64,000 bases of DNA from NCBI RefSeq assembly GCF_000452705.1, contig NZ_CP007014.1, positions 4,742,501 to 4,806,500 of the forward strand, read 5' to 3'. Under the pieces are notes generated by a model that saw only the letters and a program-made list of their open reading frames with translations, ran no database searches and was not told the origin of the DNA. This DNA comes from Pseudomonas syringae CC1557 (GTDB lineage: Bacteria; Pseudomonadota; Gammaproteobacteria; Pseudomonadales; Pseudomonadaceae). Shown here one piece after another: positions 31,508 to 41,265 of this stretch (its first letter is position 1; each line of letters begins with the position of its first letter). A program made the translations under genes and the position numbers.

Positions 31508-32449
31508 TTATTGTTCTGTCAGGCTGCGCACAGTGACGCCGCCTTCAAGCCGTTTGAGTTGGGCGGCATCGGTGATGCCGAAACCGATCTGGGTCACGGC
31601 CATGGCAGCGATTGCCGTGGCCGTGCGCAGGGTTTTCTGTGGATCGTGACCGCCGATAAGGCCGTGAACCATGCCCGCCAGCAGCGAATCGCCGGCACCC
31701 ACGGTGCTGGCAACGGTGACCTTGGGCGGCAGCGAATGCAGCGCCAGGTTCGGGCTGAACCAGTGCACGCCTTCGGAGCCCTGAGAGATCACCACATGCT
31801 CGATGCCCTGAGCGTGCAGACGAGCGGCGGCTTCGGCTTGTGCGTCAATGGAAATGATCGGCGCGTCAAGGGCTTCGGCCAGCTCTTCGGTGTTGGGCTT
31901 GATCAGCCACGGCCCGGCCGCAAGACCGGCCCGCAAGGCCAGACCACTGCTGTCCAGCGCCACTTTCAGACCAAGGTCCTTGAGCATCAGCAGCAGCTTC
32001 TGCAACCACTCGGGAGTGACGCCACGCGGCAGACTGCCCGCCACCACCACCACATCGAAACCCGCTGCGATCTGCTGAACGCGCGCAAACAGGGCTTGCT
32101 GGGCCTCTTCACTGACCTGCGGGCCTGGGCCGTTCAGGTCGGTGATCCGGCCACTGCCTTCGGCCAGCTTGATGTTGCTGCGGGTTTCGCCCGGCACACG
32201 CACGAACTCGTCGACAAAGTTGCGTCGCTCGAACAACGCTTCGAACGCTTGCTGGTTGTCGACACCGAGGAAACCGGCAACGGTCAGCTCATGGCCGAGG
32301 TCAGCCAGCACCTGCGCCACGTTGAGCCCTTTGCCTGCGGCATGGGTCAGCATCGCATTGCTGCGATTGACCTGCCCCAGTTCCATCTGCCCCAACTGCA
32401 CGGTCAGGTCCAGCGCCGGGTTCATGGTCAGGGTAAGAATCTTCGCCAT
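31508..32449 (-). CDS. fruK: 1-phosphofructokinase
   Basis: Phosphorylates fructose-1-phosphate to fructose-1,6-bisphosphate. The 313-residue PfkB-family (ribokinase-like) sugar kinase starts LTLTMNPALDLT, has GKGLNVAQVLADLG, and the catalytic GAGDSLLAGM near residue 250. Its ATG overlaps the last base of the fruB stop, so translation is coupled. Confidence 0.95.
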   Translation of the reverse strand: MAKILTLTMNPALDLTVQLGQMELGQVNRSNAMLTHAAGKGLNVAQVLADLGHELTVAGFLGVDNQQAFEALFERRNFVDEFVRVPGETRSNIKLAEGSGRITDLNGPGPQVSEEAQQALFARVQQIAAGFDVVVVAGSLPRGVTPEWLQKLLLMLKDLGLKVALDSSGLALRAGLAAGPWLIKPNTEELAEALDAPIISIDAQAEAAARLHAQGIEHVVISQGSEGVHWFSPNLALHSLPPKVTVASTVGAGDSLLAGMVHGLIGGHDPQKTLRTATAIAAMAVTQIGFGITDAAQLKRLEGGVTVRSLTEQ

Positions 32450-35316
32450 TACAAAGCCTCCACAAGCGCACGGACTTCGGCAGCGCTGCCCGCCGTCAGC
32501 GCGGTTTGCGCCAGTTGCTGAGCAGTGCTCAGGGTCAGTTCACGAACGCAGGCCTTGACCTCGCCAATGCTGCGCGCCGACACACTCAATTCATCCACGC
32601 CCAGCCCGACCAGAATCGGTACAGCAAGCGGATCAGCCGCCAGTTCGCCGCAGACGCCCACCCACTTGCCGTTGGCATGCGCGGCACGAACGGTCATGTC
32701 GATCAGTTGCAGCACCGAAGGGTGTAGCCCGTCCGCCTGCGCCGACAGCGTCGGGTGACCGCGGTCGATGGCCATGGTGTATTGGGTCAGGTCATTGGTG
32801 CCGATGCTGAAGAAGTCCACTTCCTTGGCCAGTACCGGCGCAATCAAGGCAGCCGACGGCACTTCGATCATGATCCCCAGTTGCAGATCGCTGACCGGAA
32901 TCTCTTCGCGCAGACGCTGGGTCATGTCGCGCGCCTGACGCCATTCTTCAAGGGTGCCGATCATCGGGAACATGATGCGCAACGGGCCACTTTCGGCCGA
33001 ACGCAACAACGCGCGAAGCTGGCTTTCCATGACGTCCGGACGCTGCAGGGTCAGGCGGATACCGCGAACCCCGAGAAACGGGTTTTCTTCCTTGTCGATC
33101 GGCCAGTAAGGCAATGGCTTGTCGCCGCCGACATCAAGAGTGCGCACCACCAGCGGACGCCCGCCGAGGTCGGTAAGGACGCGGCGATATTCAGCTTCCT
33201 GAGTCGCTTCGTCGGGTGCCTGGGAATGCGCCATAAACAGCAATTCAGTGCGCAGCAGGCCGACGCCTTCTGCGCCCTGCTCCACGGCAGCCGGAGTGCC
33301 TGTGCTGTCGCCAATGTTGGCGAAAACTTCCACGGCGTGGCCGTCGCGTGTCACGGCGGGCTCCATGCGCGCGGCCGCGGCGGCCTTGAGGCGCTCCTCG
33401 CGGGCATCGCGGTCCTGGACCGCACGCTGCAAGGTCGCCTCGTCAGGCGCAACCGTAAGGCGGCCGCGCTGGCTGTCGAGCAGCAGCACCGTTCCGGGCT
33501 TGAGCAGCAACACGTCGTCACCGGCACCGACCAGCGCGGGAATGCCCAGCGCACGGGCCACAATGGCGCTGTGCGCGGTCGCGCCGCCGCGAGCGGTCAG
33601 AATGCCCGCAACCTGCGCCGGATCAAGGCGCGCGACGTCGGAAGGCCCGACTTCGTCCATTACCAGAATGTAAGGCTCGTCTGGCGCGGCGACGGTTTCA
33701 ACGCCACAGATCTGCGCCAGCACGCGGCGACCTACGTCGCGCAGGTCGGCAGCACGCTCGGCCAGCAGCGCATCTTTCAACTGCTCCTGCTGAACGGCAG
33801 CCGCTTCGATAACCGCCGTCCACGCCGCAGCCGCGCTCTCATTATCGTTCAGACGCTGCTCGACCTCGCCGGTCAGTTCCGGGTCGTCAAGCATCTCCTG
33901 GTGGGTGATGAAGATTTCGCGGATGGCCTTGGACTTGCTGCGTTGAATCAGGTTTTCAATGTCGCGACGCACTTCGCCGATGGCGTTGTGCAGACGCTCG
34001 CGCTCGGCGGCGACCGATTCGCCCTTTTGCGGGTAATCGAAGGTCTGCAACACTTGCACGTGCGCCGGGCCAACAGCGATGCCGGGCGACGCAGAGACCC
34101 CCTGCAACACACTGCCCGCAGCCGGCACGTTCGCCGACTTGGCGACGGTCGCAGCAATCGGCTTTGCCTGAGGCTCGGAGACGGCAGGCAACGGTTCGAC
34201 TTCTTCGCCAAGCCCCTGCTCTACCGCAGCGACAAGCGCAGGCAATGCATCGGCAGCAATCGACGGTTCGGCGATGAATTCCAGCGTCTGGCCACGGCGA
34301 GCGCCGAGGCTGAGCAGCTTGCTCAGGCTCTTGGCCGACACCGCAGCCTCGCCGGTCTCCAGCACGCGCATGCGGATCTCGCCGTCGAACTCTTTGGCCA
34401 GTTGCGCCAGGATCTTGGCCGGGCGTGCATGCAGGCCATGGGCGTTAGCCAATTGAATCTGGCGGGTCGGCCATTCGGCAGGCAACTCACCCCCCAGCGC
34501 TTCGAGCACCACACGGCTATTGGTGGCATGGCCCAGCTCATGGCCGCGACCTTCGATCAGCAACAGACACAGACGCTCAAGCAATGCCTGATGCGCCTCA
34601 CCCAGACTGGCCAGACAGAACAGACCCGTCAGTGGCTGGCCCAGATAACGAATCGGTTTGTCGGGCGTAACGAATGCCAGACCGGGGCGCTTCACGGTCT
34701 GCTCACTGTGCAGCCACCACAGGCCATCACCCAGCGACAGCGCTTCGACCTGCTGAAGTACGGCGGCGAAACCGTTGCTTACACAATCGGCCTTGCGCAG
34801 CAGACGTGCGCCGCGCCATACAAGCTCTTCAAAATCGTCGGCCGATACGCCGAGGCTGATCATCTGTGCGTCGAGCGCCAGTTCCTGCGGCGCACCCTGC
34901 AACAGCTGCAGCAGGTCTTCAGGGGTTTTCGCCTCACGCAGCGCCGGGCCGAGATCCTCTTCACCCAGCGCGCGGGTCAGCAGTTGCAACAGACGTAAAT
35001 GCTCATCGGATTTGGCTGCGATACCGATCGCCAGGTAGACGATCTGGCCGTTGCCCCAATCCACGCCTTCAGGGAACTGCATCAGACGCACGCCTGTGGT
35101 AAACACCAGGTCGCGGGTTTCGGGGGTACCGTGCGGGATGGCGATGCCCTGACCCAAAAAAGTCGAGCCTTGCTGCTCACGGTTCATCAACCCAGTAAGA
35201 TAGCCTTCCGCTACCAGACCATCGGCGACCAGGTGGTCAGCAAGCAGCTTAAGTGCGGCAGTCTTATCCACGGCCGACTGCGCCATGGATATTTGCTCCA
35301 GAGTAAGTTCGAGCAT
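32449..35316 (-). CDS. fruB: PTS fructose multiphosphoryl transfer protein (IIA-HPr-EI)
   Basis: Single polypeptide carrying the soluble PTS steps for fructose. In 955 residues: a IIA domain (about 1-145, His in GIAIPHGT), a middle region, an HPr domain (His in NAHGLHARPAKIL) and enzyme I (GGATAHSAIVARALGIP phospho-His, C-terminal PEP-binding TIM barrel with FSIGTNDLTQYTMAIDRG and GVCGE). ATG 35316 is preceded by AGGAGT; a start 33 nt upstream is less likely. The leader holds a Cra-type operator and an A-rich Crc/Hfq-type motif. Confidence 0.95.
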   Translation of the reverse strand: MLELTLEQISMAQSAVDKTAALKLLADHLVADGLVAEGYLTGLMNREQQGSTFLGQGIAIPHGTPETRDLVFTTGVRLMQFPEGVDWGNGQIVYLAIGIAAKSDEHLRLLQLLTRALGEEDLGPALREAKTPEDLLQLLQGAPQELALDAQMISLGVSADDFEELVWRGARLLRKADCVSNGFAAVLQQVEALSLGDGLWWLHSEQTVKRPGLAFVTPDKPIRYLGQPLTGLFCLASLGEAHQALLERLCLLLIEGRGHELGHATNSRVVLEALGGELPAEWPTRQIQLANAHGLHARPAKILAQLAKEFDGEIRMRVLETGEAAVSAKSLSKLLSLGARRGQTLEFIAEPSIAADALPALVAAVEQGLGEEVEPLPAVSEPQAKPIAATVAKSANVPAAGSVLQGVSASPGIAVGPAHVQVLQTFDYPQKGESVAAERERLHNAIGEVRRDIENLIQRSKSKAIREIFITHQEMLDDPELTGEVEQRLNDNESAAAAWTAVIEAAAVQQEQLKDALLAERAADLRDVGRRVLAQICGVETVAAPDEPYILVMDEVGPSDVARLDPAQVAGILTARGGATAHSAIVARALGIPALVGAGDDVLLLKPGTVLLLDSQRGRLTVAPDEATLQRAVQDRDAREERLKAAAAARMEPAVTRDGHAVEVFANIGDSTGTPAAVEQGAEGVGLLRTELLFMAHSQAPDEATQEAEYRRVLTDLGGRPLVVRTLDVGGDKPLPYWPIDKEENPFLGVRGIRLTLQRPDVMESQLRALLRSAESGPLRIMFPMIGTLEEWRQARDMTQRLREEIPVSDLQLGIMIEVPSAALIAPVLAKEVDFFSIGTNDLTQYTMAIDRGHPTLSAQADGLHPSVLQLIDMTVRAAHANGKWVGVCGELAADPLAVPILVGLGVDELSVSARSIGEVKACVRELTLSTAQQLAQTALTAGSAAEVRALVEAL

Positions 35317-35658
35317 TGCCTTGACTCCTGTGCGGCGCCAAGGCGCCACCTGATTCTTGTTTTAATGACGATCATGGGTGATCGACAGCGTAGGAAAATA
35401 AAGCGACACCTATCGGACATCACTTTCATCTGGATTGCAGCAGACAACAGGCGTGCTGAATCGTTTAATCTATAATTGCACGGCACGTTACTCGATTCTG
35501 CGGATTCATTGAAGCCCAGCCGCAAAATCGGTGTAGGAGACTTCCCAAAATACTTGAAGTACTTGGGAATTTCCTACTGTCTGGTGTAAAGATCATTGTC
35601 ACATCAAAAAATAATTCGACTTTCCTGATCCACGCACCTTATTAAAGGAAATTCCGGG
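35317..35658. promoter_or_regulatory. divergent fruB/fruR control region
   Basis: 342 bases. From fruB outward: AGGAGT; a GGCGCC-AA-GGCGCC palindrome (35334-35347); an AACAAGAA motif (minus strand, 35361-35354); the Cra-type operator (35457-35468) with a TATAAT-like sequence beside it (35471-35476 on the plus strand). Nearer fruR, an imperfect repeat of a CTTGGGAATT/ACTTCCCAAAATACTTG type lies at 35538-35574. Confidence 0.6.
35457..35468 (-). promoter_or_regulatory. Cra (FruR) operator
   Basis: Read on the minus strand it is TTAAACGATTCA, one base from the TTAAACGTTTCA type of site reported for pseudomonad Cra at fruB. It lies about 140 bases upstream of the fruB start. Repression would be released by fructose-1-phosphate, the known effector. 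Confidence 0.75.
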
Positions 35659-36654
35659 GTGAAACTGAGCGATATTGCACGTCTGGCGGGTGTTTCCGTG
35701 ACCACGGCCAGCTATGTGATCAACGGCAAGGCCGAACAACAGCGCATCAGTCCGGCAACGGTAGAGCGCGTCAAGGCAGTCGTCGAGCAGCACAACTTCC
35801 GACCCAACCCTCAAGCAGCAGGCCTGCGCAGTCGGCACAGCAAAACACTGGGCTTCATTCTTCCAGACCTGGAGAACCCCAGCTACGCACGCATTGCCAA
35901 GCTGCTGGAGCAAGGCGCTCGCCGCCTTGGCTATCAGCTGCTGATTGCCAGCTCCGACGATGACCCGGTCAGCGAACTGCAACTGTTGCAGCTTTTTCGT
36001 GCGCGGCGCTGTGATGCCCTGCTGGTCGCCAGTTGCCTGCCGCCCGGCGATGAGAGCTATCGGGACTTGCAGCTCAAGGGCATGCCCATCATCGCCATCG
36101 ACCGGGAGATGAACCCCGCGTTTTTCTGTTCGGTGGTCAGCGACGACCATGACGCCAGCCTGCAGCTTACCCGCAGCTTGTTACAGACCAGCCCACGGCA
36201 TATCGCGCTGCTCGGCGCTCGCCCCGAGCTGAGCATCAGCCGGGCGCGTGCCGCCGGTTTCGAACACGCCCTGGAAGGTTTCACCGGGACCTCGGCTATC
36301 GAGCATGGCGAAGCGTTCAGCCGCCAGTGCGGGCAACGCCTGATGACCGAAATACTGCAACGCGACGGGCATTTTCCCGACGCGCTGATCACCACCTCCT
36401 ACGTGCTGCTGCAAGGTGTGTTCGACGTACTGCAAAGTCAGGCGCTGAATTCCATCCAGCTGCATCTGGGCACCTTCGGTGATACCCAGTTGCTGGATTT
36501 CCTGCCGTTGCCGATCAATGCCATGGCCCAGCAACATCAGTTGATCGCCGACAAGGCGCTGCAACTTGCCCTTGCCGCTATCGAGAAAGATGACTACCAG
36601 CCCGGCGTGCATGCCATCGTGCGGGCGTTCAAGCAACGCATTCACGAGGCCTGA
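35659..36654 (+). CDS. fruR: LacI-family fructose repressor FruR/Cra
   Basis: Repressor of the divergent fruBKA operon. The 331-residue protein has an N-terminal LacI helix-turn-helix (MKLSDIARLAGVSVTTASYVINGKA), a hinge with an RPNPQAAGLR-type minor-groove motif, and a periplasmic-binding-like effector domain. It begins at GTG 35659 after an AAGGAA site. The tatD-like gene begins 2 nt after its stop codon. Confidence 0.94.
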   Translation: MKLSDIARLAGVSVTTASYVINGKAEQQRISPATVERVKAVVEQHNFRPNPQAAGLRSRHSKTLGFILPDLENPSYARIAKLLEQGARRLGYQLLIASSDDDPVSELQLLQLFRARRCDALLVASCLPPGDESYRDLQLKGMPIIAIDREMNPAFFCSVVSDDHDASLQLTRSLLQTSPRHIALLGARPELSISRARAAGFEHALEGFTGTSAIEHGEAFSRQCGQRLMTEILQRDGHFPDALITTSYVLLQGVFDVLQSQALNSIQLHLGTFGDTQLLDFLPLPINAMAQQHQLIADKALQLALAAIEKDDYQPGVHAIVRAFKQRIHEA

Positions 36655-36655
36655 T

Positions 36656-37450
36656 GTGCAACTGATCGACACCCACACCCATCTGGACTTTCCAGGGTTC
36701 GATGCCGACCGTGAGCACGTCCTGCAACACAGTCAGGCACTCGGCGTGCAGCGCATGGTGGTGCTGGGGGTCTATCAGCGCAACTGGCAGCGATTATGGG
36801 ACCTGACGGTTGCCAACCCTGCCCTGCATGCGGCGTTCGGGCTGCATCCGGTGTATATCGACGAGCACCGCGCCGAGCACCTTACCGAGCTGGGCGACTG
36901 GCTGACTCGCCTGAAAGGTCATCCGCAGCTATGTGCAGTGGGCGAGATTGGCCTCGATTACTACCTCGATCACCTGGACAAGTCGCGTCAACAGGCAGTT
37001 TTCGACGCGCAGTTGCAACTGGCTGCCGATTTCGACCTGCCCGCCTTGCTGCATGTGCGGCGTAGCCACGCGGACGTGATCGCCACCCTCAAGCGTCACA
37101 GGCTAAAGCGTTGCGGCGTCATTCATGCCTTTGCGGGCAGCCGTGAAGAGGCGCGGGAATATATCAAGCTGGGTTTCAAACTCGGTCTGGGCGGCGCAGC
37201 AACCTGGCCACAAGCACTGCGCATGCATCGGGTGATTGCTGACCTGCCGCTGGACAGTGTCGTGCTGGAGACCGACTCGCCGGACATGGCGCCTGTCATG
37301 TACCCCAACCAGCGCAACAGCCCGCAGCATCTGCCTGATATCTGCCAGGCGCTGGCGGGCTTGATGAACATCAGCCCGGAACAGCTCGCCGAGGCCAGCA
37401 CGCGCAACGCTTGCGAGCTGTTCGGCTGGCCTCAAACCGTTACTGGCTGA
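36656..37450 (+). CDS. TatD family metal-dependent hydrolase
   Basis: A 264-residue TIM-barrel hydrolase (TatD DNase family). Metal ligands are visible: HTHLD at the N-terminus, GEIGLDYY (Glu), LHVRRSHADV (His), VIHAFAGS (His) and ETDSPDM (Asp). Probably a 3'-5' exonuclease or related nuclease; the exact substrate cannot be read. GTG 36656 lies 2 nt after the fruR stop, so it is co-transcribed with fruR in all likelihood; longer starts run into fruR. Confidence 0.9.
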   Translation: MQLIDTHTHLDFPGFDADREHVLQHSQALGVQRMVVLGVYQRNWQRLWDLTVANPALHAAFGLHPVYIDEHRAEHLTELGDWLTRLKGHPQLCAVGEIGLDYYLDHLDKSRQQAVFDAQLQLAADFDLPALLHVRRSHADVIATLKRHRLKRCGVIHAFAGSREEAREYIKLGFKLGLGGAATWPQALRMHRVIADLPLDSVVLETDSPDMAPVMYPNQRNSPQHLPDICQALAGLMNISPEQLAEASTRNACELFGWPQTVTG

Positions 37451-37454
37451 AGCA

Positions 37455-38291
37455 TCAGACCAGCAGCGTCCATAGTGCAAACCCCGCGTACCAGACGATT
37501 GCCGCGCGGACCAGCAATTCCCAGAGCATGTCCAGGCTGGCAACGCCTTCCGGGCCGATGACCGGGGAAGGCACTTCGCTGGCAGCGCATCCGGCACGAG
37601 TGATCAGTTGCATGGAACTGATGTTCCAGTTGAGCAATTCATGCAGCATGACCCGACTGACCGCCACGAAATTGCCGACCAGCGCGAAGCTGGCGGCCAG
37701 CAATCTGACCGGCAGCCAATCGAACGCGTGACGCAACTGCCCTGCCCGCTCGACCAGCGCCGGGGTCTGGCCCTGTTCAGCAGCAAGCGCCAACAACCGG
37801 TAGGCCAGTGCAGCCACCGGACCGAGCACGAAATACCAGAAGATGACCGCGAAGAAACTCTGAAAGGCCTGCCACAACAGGTAGCTCTGCACGCCCTGCA
37901 ACAGTTGCTCGCTGTCATCGGCCTGCACGCCCATGTCGCGCTCGGCTACATGCACGGCAGCCTGAGTATCACCGCGTCGACAGGCATCTCGAAAAGGCCC
38001 GAGCACGGCAATAAGGTCAATTCGGCCGAGGCTGTAGATCAGCACCAGCAAATGGATCGGCAGGACCAGCCAGCCGTAAGCCACCGAGCCGACAATCGTC
38101 AGCACCAGTTGCAGCAGCAAGACCGGCACAAGCACCAGCAACGCCAAAGTGAGCCAGGGGCGTGCGGCGGTTCGCGGGCTGGTTTCAAGCTTTGTCAGCT
38201 CTTTCAACCATGGACCATCACGCTGTACCCGCTGGCGCAGTGCAGAAAATTTCTCTATACAGACCGCCAGCAGCAACACCAGAAAACTCAT
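37455..38291 (-). CDS. ampE: AmpE family inner-membrane protein
   Basis: A 278-residue integral membrane protein of the AmpE family (CobD/CbiB-like fold), encoded directly after ampD. Hydrophobic helices lie near 1-12, 50-75, 77-95, 140-165 and the C-terminus. Its role in beta-lactamase signalling is poorly defined. It converges on the tatD-like gene with a 4-base gap. Confidence 0.9.
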   Translation of the reverse strand: MSFLVLLLAVCIEKFSALRQRVQRDGPWLKELTKLETSPRTAARPWLTLALLVLVPVLLLQLVLTIVGSVAYGWLVLPIHLLVLIYSLGRIDLIAVLGPFRDACRRGDTQAAVHVAERDMGVQADDSEQLLQGVQSYLLWQAFQSFFAVIFWYFVLGPVAALAYRLLALAAEQGQTPALVERAGQLRHAFDWLPVRLLAASFALVGNFVAVSRVMLHELLNWNISSMQLITRAGCAASEVPSPVIGPEGVASLDMLWELLVRAAIVWYAGFALWTLLV

Positions 38292-38306
38292 CGTTTGTCC
38301 CTCACA

Positions 38307-38855
38307 TCAATCCAGCAAAGCGGCTCGAAACCTGGCCCAGTCAAAGCAGGGTCCCGGATCTGTCTTGCGTCCCGGCGCGATGTCACTGTGGCCACAGATA
38401 CGCTCGGGCGTGATCTCTATAAAAGCCTTTCGCAACTGGCGCGTCAGGTCAATCAGCGCGTGGTATTGCGCCTCGCTGAAGGGCTGTTCGTCCGTACCTT
38501 CCAGCTCGATACCGATGGAAAAGTCGTTGCACCCCTCACGCCCGTGAAAACTCGACACCCCGGCGTGCCATGCACGATCAAGACAAGAGACGAACTGAAT
38601 GACGTCGCCATCACGTTCAATCAGAAAATGCGCCGACACCCGCAAATCGGCAATGCCGGCAAAGTACGGATGCTCGGTGATGTCCAGTCGATTCTGAAAA
38701 AAAGCCTGCACTTTGCCGGTCTTGAATTGCGCAGGTGGCAGGCTGATGTTGTGGATCACCAGCAGCGAGATCTCACCGTCGGGTCGCGCATTGAAGTTGG
38801 GCGAAGGGCAATGCTGCACGCCAGCGCACCAACCGCTTGCGGAGTCCAGTTGCAT
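38307..38855 (-). CDS. ampD: 1,6-anhydro-N-acetylmuramyl-L-alanine amidase AmpD
   Basis: Cytoplasmic zinc amidase of muropeptide recycling; loss derepresses AmpC in species with AmpR. The 182-residue amidase_2 domain keeps the Zn ligands (VIHNISL, GHSDIAPGRKTDPGP) and the catalytic Glu region (IGIELEGTDEQPF). ATG 38855 is preceded by AAGGAG. It forms a unit with ampE 15 nt downstream. Confidence 0.94.
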   Translation of the reverse strand: MQLDSASGWCAGVQHCPSPNFNARPDGEISLLVIHNISLPPAQFKTGKVQAFFQNRLDITEHPYFAGIADLRVSAHFLIERDGDVIQFVSCLDRAWHAGVSSFHGREGCNDFSIGIELEGTDEQPFSEAQYHALIDLTRQLRKAFIEITPERICGHSDIAPGRKTDPGPCFDWARFRAALLD

Positions 38856-39009
38856 GAATGCTCCTTGAGCGCTGGAAATGGATGACACCAATTATGCCCG
38901 CGATGCATGCGGAGGTGGGGGGTTGATATAGACCTCTTGCGCAGGAAGCAGCCCGACTGGATTGCTCGTAGCGCCCTGTGTCACAAGAAGTCTGCAGTCT
39001 TGCGAGGAA

Positions 39010-41265
39010 TCAGGCGCCTTTAAGCTTGCGCAGGGTGCCGATCACTGATTCCAGCGCTCGGTCAAACAGCAAGGCGTCGTCGAGGACGCGTACCGCGCCG
39101 CGGCGAAATTCGATGGCGAGGCCGACGCGGGTCTTTTCCAGCACTTTCATGCCGGTGCGATTGACGAACACATAACGGCCGGTCGGCTCGACAATGGCAG
39201 TCAGCTTGCAGCGCAATTTGTGCTCTTCATCTTCCTGAATCTCGACCCAGCAACCGACCCGCAAGGTGTCGACCATCTTCAGACCGGCATCATCGTCAGG
39301 CAATTGCACAACCGGCTCGTTGAACAACCGCTCTTCAGGGGCAATCAAGACAATTTCTTCAACCACCGCCATCATCGGCGGACCTGCTGCAACCTCAGCG
39401 CCTGATGGCGACGCGTCACCGGCAACATGTTCGCCACTGGCTTCCTGCAGACGTGTGAAATGCTGAAACGCCTGAACATGCAGCGACTCCAGCTGGCTGA
39501 AGAACTCGCTGGTAGCGAACGGATCGAATGCCGCGCTGGTCAGGCCGTCGCGCAAGGACTTGAGCAGCCCCGGCACCAGTTCCAGCAAACGCTGCAGCGC
39601 CTGTGGGTCGTCATGCAGCTCGACGCTCCAGATCAACTCGTCCATGGTCGTCAGGCCCGCCTGCCACTCGCTGGACGCCTCACCATGCTTGAGGCAAGTC
39701 AGCAGCAGCACCTTGCTCCAGGCCTCCTGCAACAGACGCACCACCACTTCCGGCAAGGTACGCCCCAACAGGCGCTGATTCAGTTCCTGCTGGACCTGCT
39801 GGCGAGCCAGTTCTGCGCGCGCACGGCCTTCCTCGGCATCACGGGTACGCTGTTCCAGCAACTCGCTGCGACGGCGTTCGTCGCTGGTGAAGGCCAGAAA
39901 ATCGGCAAGCAGTTCGGGAAAAATCGACGGATCGTCGTCAAAGTCATTGAGCAGGCGCTGCACGATCTGCTCGACCCGCTGATACAACGAGTCGCGCTGA
40001 TAATCGTCACGCCCACCCCAGCCCAGGGCTGCGGTGGCAATTTCGTTGAGCAGGCGGCGCGCCGGGTGGCTGCCACGACTGAAAAAGCTCTTGTCGAGCA
40101 CCGCCACCTTGAGCATCGGAATCTGCAGGCGCCCGATCAGTGCGCGTAGCGAAGGTGGCAGATTGCGGTCATCGAGAATGAACTCGAACAACATCGCGAT
40201 GAGGTTGATCACATCCTCATCACCCACACCCACGATCCGCGACTTGCCGGTTTTCACATTGACCCGCGTCAGCAGCTGTTCAAGCTGGTTGCGCAAATCG
40301 AAGTCGTCAGCCGTTTCCTGAGACGGCACGTACTGCTGCAAGTGCGAAAGGAGACGCAGCAGATCCCTGCTGGAAATCGGACGTTCTTCGGCATTGGGCT
40401 CGTGACGCGGCGCAAGGTTGCCACGCACCTGAAGCAACAACTCCTGCAATGCCGAAAAGACTTCCTGCACGCCTTTATCGAGTTTGTCCGCCGCCTCACC
40501 GAGCGCAGTGTCGGACAACTCGGCAGCGCGAGCCCTGGGCGCCGCCCGATCAGACGACCTGCGGGTCGGCAGTACTTTCATGTCGGGCAATATGCCGGTG
40601 GCAATCAGCAACTGATTGGCTTCGCCGTACAAATGATCGGTGTTGGTCAGCACATACTTTTCGAACAGTTTGAGGATGATCAGCTTGACCTTGATCTCCA
40701 CACCCAGATTGCGCCCTGCCTCAAGAAAGAACCTGCACAGCATTGCCGGCCCGAGCGGGTTGCTTTCGTCGGCGATGGGCTGCGGCACCAGAACGTTGAG
40801 GCGTGCAGTGAGCTGGCCCAGCGCAAGGCTGTCGCGGCTCATGACCTTGGTGACCATGGCGTCGACGGCCACGGTTTTCTCGAGATCGTCGTTATGCACC
40901 AGCGCCAGTTTGTCGAAAGACACGGCGGCTGGCAGCACGGGGTCCTGAATCTGGTACTGCCCCAGAGACAGAAAGGATTCGTAGAATTTGTCGAGAAAGC
41001 CACGCTCGATACTTTTACGCTTGAGACGCAGATCACGCATGGCTTCGAAAAAGATGTTTTGCTCGGTGTTGCTAAGGGCGCGGTCAGCCATTTCGAACAG
41101 CGTGTCGTCGGCGTTATCGAACAGCACCTGCAAGGCATCCTTGAGCTGCTGCGCCGCCTTGTCGCGGACCTGCAGCAATACCACCGGTAACCTGGCCAGC
41201 GGAGCGCTGGCCCCCTGCGCAGGAAGCATTTTGCTCAACGGCACTACTTTTTCGTCGTTCGGCAT
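39010..41265 (-). CDS. DUF1631 family protein
   Basis: A 751-residue protein of the DUF1631 family, mostly helical with long charged coiled-coil-like stretches (for example the ERRRSELLEQRTRDAEEGRARAEL region). The C-terminal ~100 residues look like a small beta-rich PilZ-like domain (VGCWVEIQEDEEHKLRCKLTAIVEPTGRYVFVNRTG). No enzyme motif is seen. ATG 41265 follows a GGGGGGT site. In PAO1 the same gene (PA4523) lies between ampD and nadC. Confidence 0.85.
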   Translation of the reverse strand: MPNDEKVVPLSKMLPAQGASAPLARLPVVLLQVRDKAAQQLKDALQVLFDNADDTLFEMADRALSNTEQNIFFEAMRDLRLKRKSIERGFLDKFYESFLSLGQYQIQDPVLPAAVSFDKLALVHNDDLEKTVAVDAMVTKVMSRDSLALGQLTARLNVLVPQPIADESNPLGPAMLCRFFLEAGRNLGVEIKVKLIILKLFEKYVLTNTDHLYGEANQLLIATGILPDMKVLPTRRSSDRAAPRARAAELSDTALGEAADKLDKGVQEVFSALQELLLQVRGNLAPRHEPNAEERPISSRDLLRLLSHLQQYVPSQETADDFDLRNQLEQLLTRVNVKTGKSRIVGVGDEDVINLIAMLFEFILDDRNLPPSLRALIGRLQIPMLKVAVLDKSFFSRGSHPARRLLNEIATAALGWGGRDDYQRDSLYQRVEQIVQRLLNDFDDDPSIFPELLADFLAFTSDERRRSELLEQRTRDAEEGRARAELARQQVQQELNQRLLGRTLPEVVVRLLQEAWSKVLLLTCLKHGEASSEWQAGLTTMDELIWSVELHDDPQALQRLLELVPGLLKSLRDGLTSAAFDPFATSEFFSQLESLHVQAFQHFTRLQEASGEHVAGDASPSGAEVAAGPPMMAVVEEIVLIAPEERLFNEPVVQLPDDDAGLKMVDTLRVGCWVEIQEDEEHKLRCKLTAIVEPTGRYVFVNRTGMKVLEKTRVGLAIEFRRGAVRVLDDALLFDRALESVIGTLRKLKGA

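Noticed and set aside
32755..34998. 747-residue open frame antisense to fruB
   Set aside because: Shadow of fruB, whose domains are all clear on the other strand.
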